Both the position numbers and the translations under genes were made by a program. Below the pieces are notes generated by a model. The model searched no databases. It saw only the letters and a program-made list of their open reading frames with translations, and had not been told where the DNA came from. A stretch of 35,910 nt of DNA from contig JACQUO010000015.1 in assembly GCA_016210205.1 (NCBI GenBank), positions 1-35,910 on the forward strand. Reading direction: 5' to 3'. Of this stretch, positions 32,884-35,910 are shown piece after piece. How positions within the stretch are numbered: position 1 is the first letter of the stretch; each line of letters begins with the position of its first letter. Source of the DNA: Chloroflexota bacterium. Its GTDB lineage: Bacteria > Chloroflexota > Dehalococcoidia > JACQUO01.

Positions 32884-33090
32884 CTATTTGTCCTTGTCTT
32901 CAGGCCCTTCTCGCCACGGCCCTCTGAACCAATGGCTCCGGCGGTTCCTCCGGGTAAGGAAGGACAGCCCTATGATGATGAGGAGACTGGGCCACACATA
33001 GCCCCAGAGGGAGCCAGTAAGGGTGAGAACCCCCATATTGACCAGCAGGGCAATCACCCCGACGACTACGAGCACACTCCCGACGAACAT
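32884..33090 (-). CDS. Small membrane protein, LiaF/DUF5668-like
   Basis: A 68-residue protein with two transmembrane helices (about 2-20 and 30-46), separated by GVLTLTGSLWGYVWP, and a charged Arg/Lys/Glu tail. This matches the LiaI-LiaF-type transmembrane (DUF5668) family, often tied to envelope-stress sensing. ATG 33090 has GAGGAG five nt upstream. It sits inside the tRNA operon, 20 bp behind tRNA-Trp and 15 bp before tRNA-Leu (GAG), so its mRNA would be cut out by tRNA processing. Confidence 0.78.
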   Translation of the reverse strand: MFVGSVLVVVGVIALLVNMGVLTLTGSLWGYVWPSLLIIIGLSFLTRRNRRSHWFRGPWREGPEDKDK

Positions 33091-33110
33091 TACTGCTCCT
33101 CTGGCTAGGG

Positions 33111-33187
33111 TGGCAGGAGTGGAGGGATTTGAACCCCCGACCGGCGGTTTTGGAGACCGCTGCTCTCCCGGGCTGAGCTACACTCCT
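33111..33187 (-). tRNA. tRNA-Trp (CCA)
   Basis: Complete cloverleaf with acceptor stem AGGAGTG/CACTCCT, anticodon loop CTCCAAA, T arm with GGTTCAAATCC, and encoded CCA. First gene of the tRNA operon. Confidence 0.96.
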
Positions 33188-33201
33188 ATCCAAGCCAAGA
33201 C

Positions 33202-33230
33202 ATGATAGCAAATGAGGCCCAAGCGGTCAA
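33202..33230 (-). promoter_or_regulatory. tRNA operon promoter
   Basis: -35 TTGACC (complement of 33225-33230), 17-bp spacer, -10 TATCAT (complement of 33202-33207), about 14 nt before the mature tRNA-Trp 5' end. It may drive the whole block down to tRNA-Leu (TAA) and the gene behind it. Confidence 0.65.
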
Positions 33231-33241
33231 TGTGTTTTCCC

Positions 33242-35362
33242 CTAGGCCCAGTCCAAGCGGAAATGCGCCTCCTCCCCCGGCCCCAGGGCCAGGGGCCAGG
33301 CCAGAAGCAAGCAGGTGCCCTGATAGACCTCCTCCACTCCCTCCTCAGAGGATGAGAGGGCGTTCACGGGGAAGCGCCAGGCCCGGCCGGGCGGCGAGAG
33401 GCGGAGCCGCAGCTCCACCCCCAGGCCGCGGTTGCCCAGAGCCAATTCCGCCACCTCCCGCTGCTCCTCCCAGGCATCCAGGCGTGGGTCTTTCACCTGG
33501 CCCCCCGGGATTACGAAATAGGCGAAGGGGTTGCGGCCACCCCCCAGGAGGTTCAAGTTCCACTCGCTGCCGAAGACGGTCTCGATGGGCGCGGGGCCGT
33601 CGTTGCGAAGGAGGTAGGCCACCTCTAGACTCTCCGACCCTGGCTGTAGTCTCAAACTCTTCTCCAAGAGCAGGCCTTTCCCCGCCACCTTCCCCTCCCG
33701 TCGCAGCCGGATGACCTGGGCGGCGCCCTCCTGCTCGCTCTCCGCCTGGAAGCCGCCCCCGGCGAAGTCGCCCAGGTCTTCGTGCTGGCCCCGCCCAAAC
33801 TGCTCCAGGGTCGTCCCCGGCGACAGGAAGCGCTCCAGGAGGCAGAGGCGGCGCTGGCGGTCGTAGACGGGGACGGGCGGGGGCGCACCATCCTTCATGG
33901 CCAGCCCGTCATGGATGCTCTTGACCCTAGCCCGGACCACGCCCTCACCGTCGCCCTGGGGACGGGCCAGGAGGGCGTGGTAGGCCTCGGGGCGGCGGGC
34001 TACTGTGGAGGCCAGATTGTGAGCGGCCTGGCGCAGGTCCCACTCCACCAGCCCGCCCCCCAGGTGGGGCGCCAGGTACAGGTTCTGGGAATGGCCCTCC
34101 ACCAGAACCTCCCTGTCCCCATCGCCGTCGTAGTCCTCATGGGACACGCTGAGCCAGCCCGCCTGGGGGTGCAAGTGGGCATCGGCCCAGCTCTCTGCTC
34201 GGAGAAGGTGGCGGTAGTTGGCGGTGCGCACATCGGAGAGATACAGCCCCCCGAAGACGCCGTGCCAGTAGGGGCAGTTGCACTGGCCCCGCCAGAGGTC
34301 GCGCAAGCCCTCCTGGTCGCGGCCTGGGCCCCGCTCCAGGGCGGCATAGACCTTATGGTGCACCCGGAGCATCTTCTTGTGCATGGCGTTGGACTCGGGG
34401 TACTTGACCAGGAAGTGCCGCCAGAACCCGCCCCGCAGGTGGGGCAGCAAATCCTGGCGTCCCTCCTGGGCCAGCCTCTCCTTGAGCTGGTGGAGCCGCT
34501 GGCCCTGCGAGGCCGGCAAGGCCCACTCCAGCATCTCGTCGTAAGAGGCATTGGGGAGATAGACCCGCCCCCGCGCTGGGAAACGGGCGGCGTACTCCCC
34601 CAGGGGGATGGTGGTGAGCCAGGCGGCGTTGGCCTCCAGGGCCTGGAAGAAGGACTCCACCCAGCCCTCCTCCCAGCAGTGGCGGAAGGTGCGGGGCCAG
34701 GAGCCGAACTTCTCGTCGTCGTCGCCCATGACCGCGATGGCCCCTACCTCCTCGGAGGCCAGGCTCTGGAGATACGCCATGACCGCCGGCACCTCGTGCC
34801 AGGGGAGGTGATAGCGCAGGGCCTTGCTGGAGGGGAAGACTTTGACGGTATAGCCCTCCTCCTCGGTGAGGAAGTACCCACAGAGCTCCTGCTCCTCCAG
34901 GCCCGCCAGCTTGAAGTGGGTGTCGTCCACCACCGTCCAGGGGACCCCCGCCTGCGCCAGGGCCTTGGGGAGGTGAGGCTCCCAGACGCGTTCGGCCAGC
35001 CAGAGGCCCTGGGCCGGCACCCCGAAGTCCCGGGCCACCACCTCCTGCATCTCACGAATTTGGCCCTCCTTGTCCCGGTCGGGGATGATGGGCAGGATGG
35101 GCTCGTAGTAAGCGCCCCCCATGAGCTCCACCTGGCCCCGGGCCGCCAGGGCCGCCACGCGTTTGATGAAGTCCGGGCGATGTTCCCGAAGCCAGTCCAG
35201 CAGGGAGCCGCTGTAGTGAAGGGACAGGCGTATGGTGGGATGCCGCTCCAGGGCCGCCACCAGGGGGAGATAGGCCTTCTCATAGGCCTCCGCGAAGACC
35301 GAGGGGAAGTTGCCCACGGGCTGGTGACTGTGGAGGGCCAGCCCCAAAAAGAGGCGCTTCAT
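33242..35362 (-). CDS. GH57 4-alpha-glucanotransferase/alpha-amylase
   Basis: A 706-residue glycoside hydrolase of family 57, acting on alpha-1,4-glucans. Conserved regions: HSHQPVGNF (11-19), GGAYYEPIL (82-90), WLAERVWEP (121-129) with nucleophile Glu124, and GDDDEKFG (213-220) with the acid/base Asp214. These positions nearly equal Glu123 and Asp214 of the Thermococcus litoralis glucanotransferase, as does the length with its C-terminal beta-rich domain, so glucanotransferase is favoured over hydrolase. No signal peptide is seen; it acts in the cytoplasm. ATG 35362 overlaps the upstream kinase stop by ATGA. Confidence 0.9.
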   Translation of the reverse strand: MKRLFLGLALHSHQPVGNFPSVFAEAYEKAYLPLVAALERHPTIRLSLHYSGSLLDWLREHRPDFIKRVAALAARGQVELMGGAYYEPILPIIPDRDKEGQIREMQEVVARDFGVPAQGLWLAERVWEPHLPKALAQAGVPWTVVDDTHFKLAGLEEQELCGYFLTEEEGYTVKVFPSSKALRYHLPWHEVPAVMAYLQSLASEEVGAIAVMGDDDEKFGSWPRTFRHCWEEGWVESFFQALEANAAWLTTIPLGEYAARFPARGRVYLPNASYDEMLEWALPASQGQRLHQLKERLAQEGRQDLLPHLRGGFWRHFLVKYPESNAMHKKMLRVHHKVYAALERGPGRDQEGLRDLWRGQCNCPYWHGVFGGLYLSDVRTANYRHLLRAESWADAHLHPQAGWLSVSHEDYDGDGDREVLVEGHSQNLYLAPHLGGGLVEWDLRQAAHNLASTVARRPEAYHALLARPQGDGEGVVRARVKSIHDGLAMKDGAPPPVPVYDRQRRLCLLERFLSPGTTLEQFGRGQHEDLGDFAGGGFQAESEQEGAAQVIRLRREGKVAGKGLLLEKSLRLQPGSESLEVAYLLRNDGPAPIETVFGSEWNLNLLGGGRNPFAYFVIPGGQVKDPRLDAWEEQREVAELALGNRGLGVELRLRLSPPGRAWRFPVNALSSSEEGVEEVYQGTCLLLAWPLALGPGEEAHFRLDWA

Positions 35363-35910
35363 CGACGCCCCCGCAGGCCTTCCCGCACCACGGCCGCCGC
35401 CCCCAGCAGCCCCACGTCATCCCCCAGGGTCGAGGCCACTATGGCCACCTCCTTCCCCAGGCCCGCGAAGGCCCGCTCCCGAGCCAGGGCCGCCGCCGGC
35501 TCCAGATATAGCTCCCGCTCCTGGGAGAGGCCGCCCCCCAGGATGAGGGCCTGGGGATTGAGCAGAGAGATGAGGTTGGCCAGGCCCAGGCCCAAGTAGC
35601 GAGCGCCCCCCTGAACAATATCCAGAGCAAGCGCATCGCCCGCGCGGGCGGCGGCGAAGACCTCCCGGGCGGAGAGCTCGTCAGATGCGGCCTGCGCCAG
35701 CGACGAGGCCTCACCCCGGGCCAGGCGGCGGCGGGCCTGCCGCGCCAGGGCCATCCCCGAGGCCAGGGCCTCGAGACACCCCCTCTGGCTGCAGCCGCAG
35801 GGCGGCCCCTGGGGGTCGATGACCATATGGCCCACCTCTCCCGCGGCACCCCAGCCCCCCCGATACAGCCGGCCCCCCAGCACCAGCCCCCCGCCGATGC
35901 CGGTGCTGAT
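35359..35910 (-). CDS. ROK-family sugar kinase (glucokinase), N terminus beyond window
   Basis: The C-terminal 183 residues of a ROK kinase; the gene continues past 35910. The visible part opens with STGIGGGLVLGGRLYRG and GAAGEVGHM, then the ROK zinc site CGCSQRGCLE, LGLGLANLISLLNPQALILGGG, and GDDVGLLGAA. Such enzymes phosphorylate glucose or related sugars. Overlap with the GH57 gene (ATGA) implies one transcript: glucan cleavage or transfer followed by glucose phosphorylation. Confidence 0.92.
   Translation of the reverse strand: MSTGIGGGLVLGGRLYRGGWGAAGEVGHMVIDPQGPPCGCSQRGCLEALASGMALARQARRRLARGEASSLAQAASDELSAREVFAAARAGDALALDIVQGGARYLGLGLANLISLLNPQALILGGGLSQERELYLEPAAALARERAFAGLGKEVAIVASTLGDDVGLLGAAAVVREGLRGRR

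Noticed and set aside
33782-35599. 605-codon plus-strand open frame opposite the GH57 gene
   Set aside because: Compositional shadow; the GH57 motifs on the minus strand are decisive.

Overview
The window looks like a GC-rich chromosomal segment of an uncultured anaerobic bacterium, most plausibly a Dehalococcoidia-type Chloroflexota. The main reason is a bacterial-type acetyl-CoA synthase / corrinoid protein cluster (acsB, acsD, acsC, corrinoid activator, cooC, acsE) beside an oxalate/formate-type MFS transporter, in a genome that also carries an ArsR-controlled mercury operon and GC-rich dispersed palindromic repeats. The lineage is an inference; there is no rRNA gene in the window.

Layout. 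1-8505: mutS2 (+), a zinc-ribbon coiled-coil protein (-), an AT-richer phospholipase D-ATPase fusion gene placed directly behind a CAT-anticodon tRNA (-), a thiolase (-) and mutL (+). 8565-9860: an AT-rich orphan gene and a 400-bp block of palindromic repeats. 9861-18974: a single minus-strand operon whose transcription order is a DUF1269/YflT-like protein, acsB, acsD, acsC, a RACo-type activator, cooC, acsE. It covers the methyl branch's last step and acetyl-CoA assembly; no CO dehydrogenase catalytic subunit (acsA) lies in the window. 19093-23640: mutS, an MFS transporter, and a long leader with two terminators. 23642-27510: operon of a membrane PIN-TRAM protein, ispD, ispF, cysS, with an attenuator-like leader. 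27560-28893: a DedA-family membrane protein and EF-P. 28930-31693: mer operon (ArsR regulator, 56-residue Cys-rich protein, merA, merB) with a second, broken copy of the merA 3' end behind merB. 31718-32552: a 0.75-kb mini-island bounded by a 50-bp direct repeat of the tRNA-Leu(TAA) 3' half. 32627-33240: tRNA operon (Trp, a small LiaF-like membrane protein, Leu-GAG, Gly, Cys, Leu-TAA). 33242-35910: GH57 glucanotransferase overlapping the end of a ROK kinase that runs off the window.

Three mismatch-repair-family genes (mutS2, mutL, mutS) sit within 22 kb; mutS2 and mutL both show a -10 box exactly 6 nt before the start codon, which predicts leaderless mRNAs. Three poorly known genes (the PLD-ATPase fusion, the 186-residue NPNN-repeat protein, the LiaF-like protein) each lie immediately 3' of a tRNA on the same strand, so tRNA promoters may drive accessory genes here. 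The most novel-looking items are the PLD-ATPase fusion, the tRNA-Leu mini-island, the merA tail duplication, and the MFS leader.
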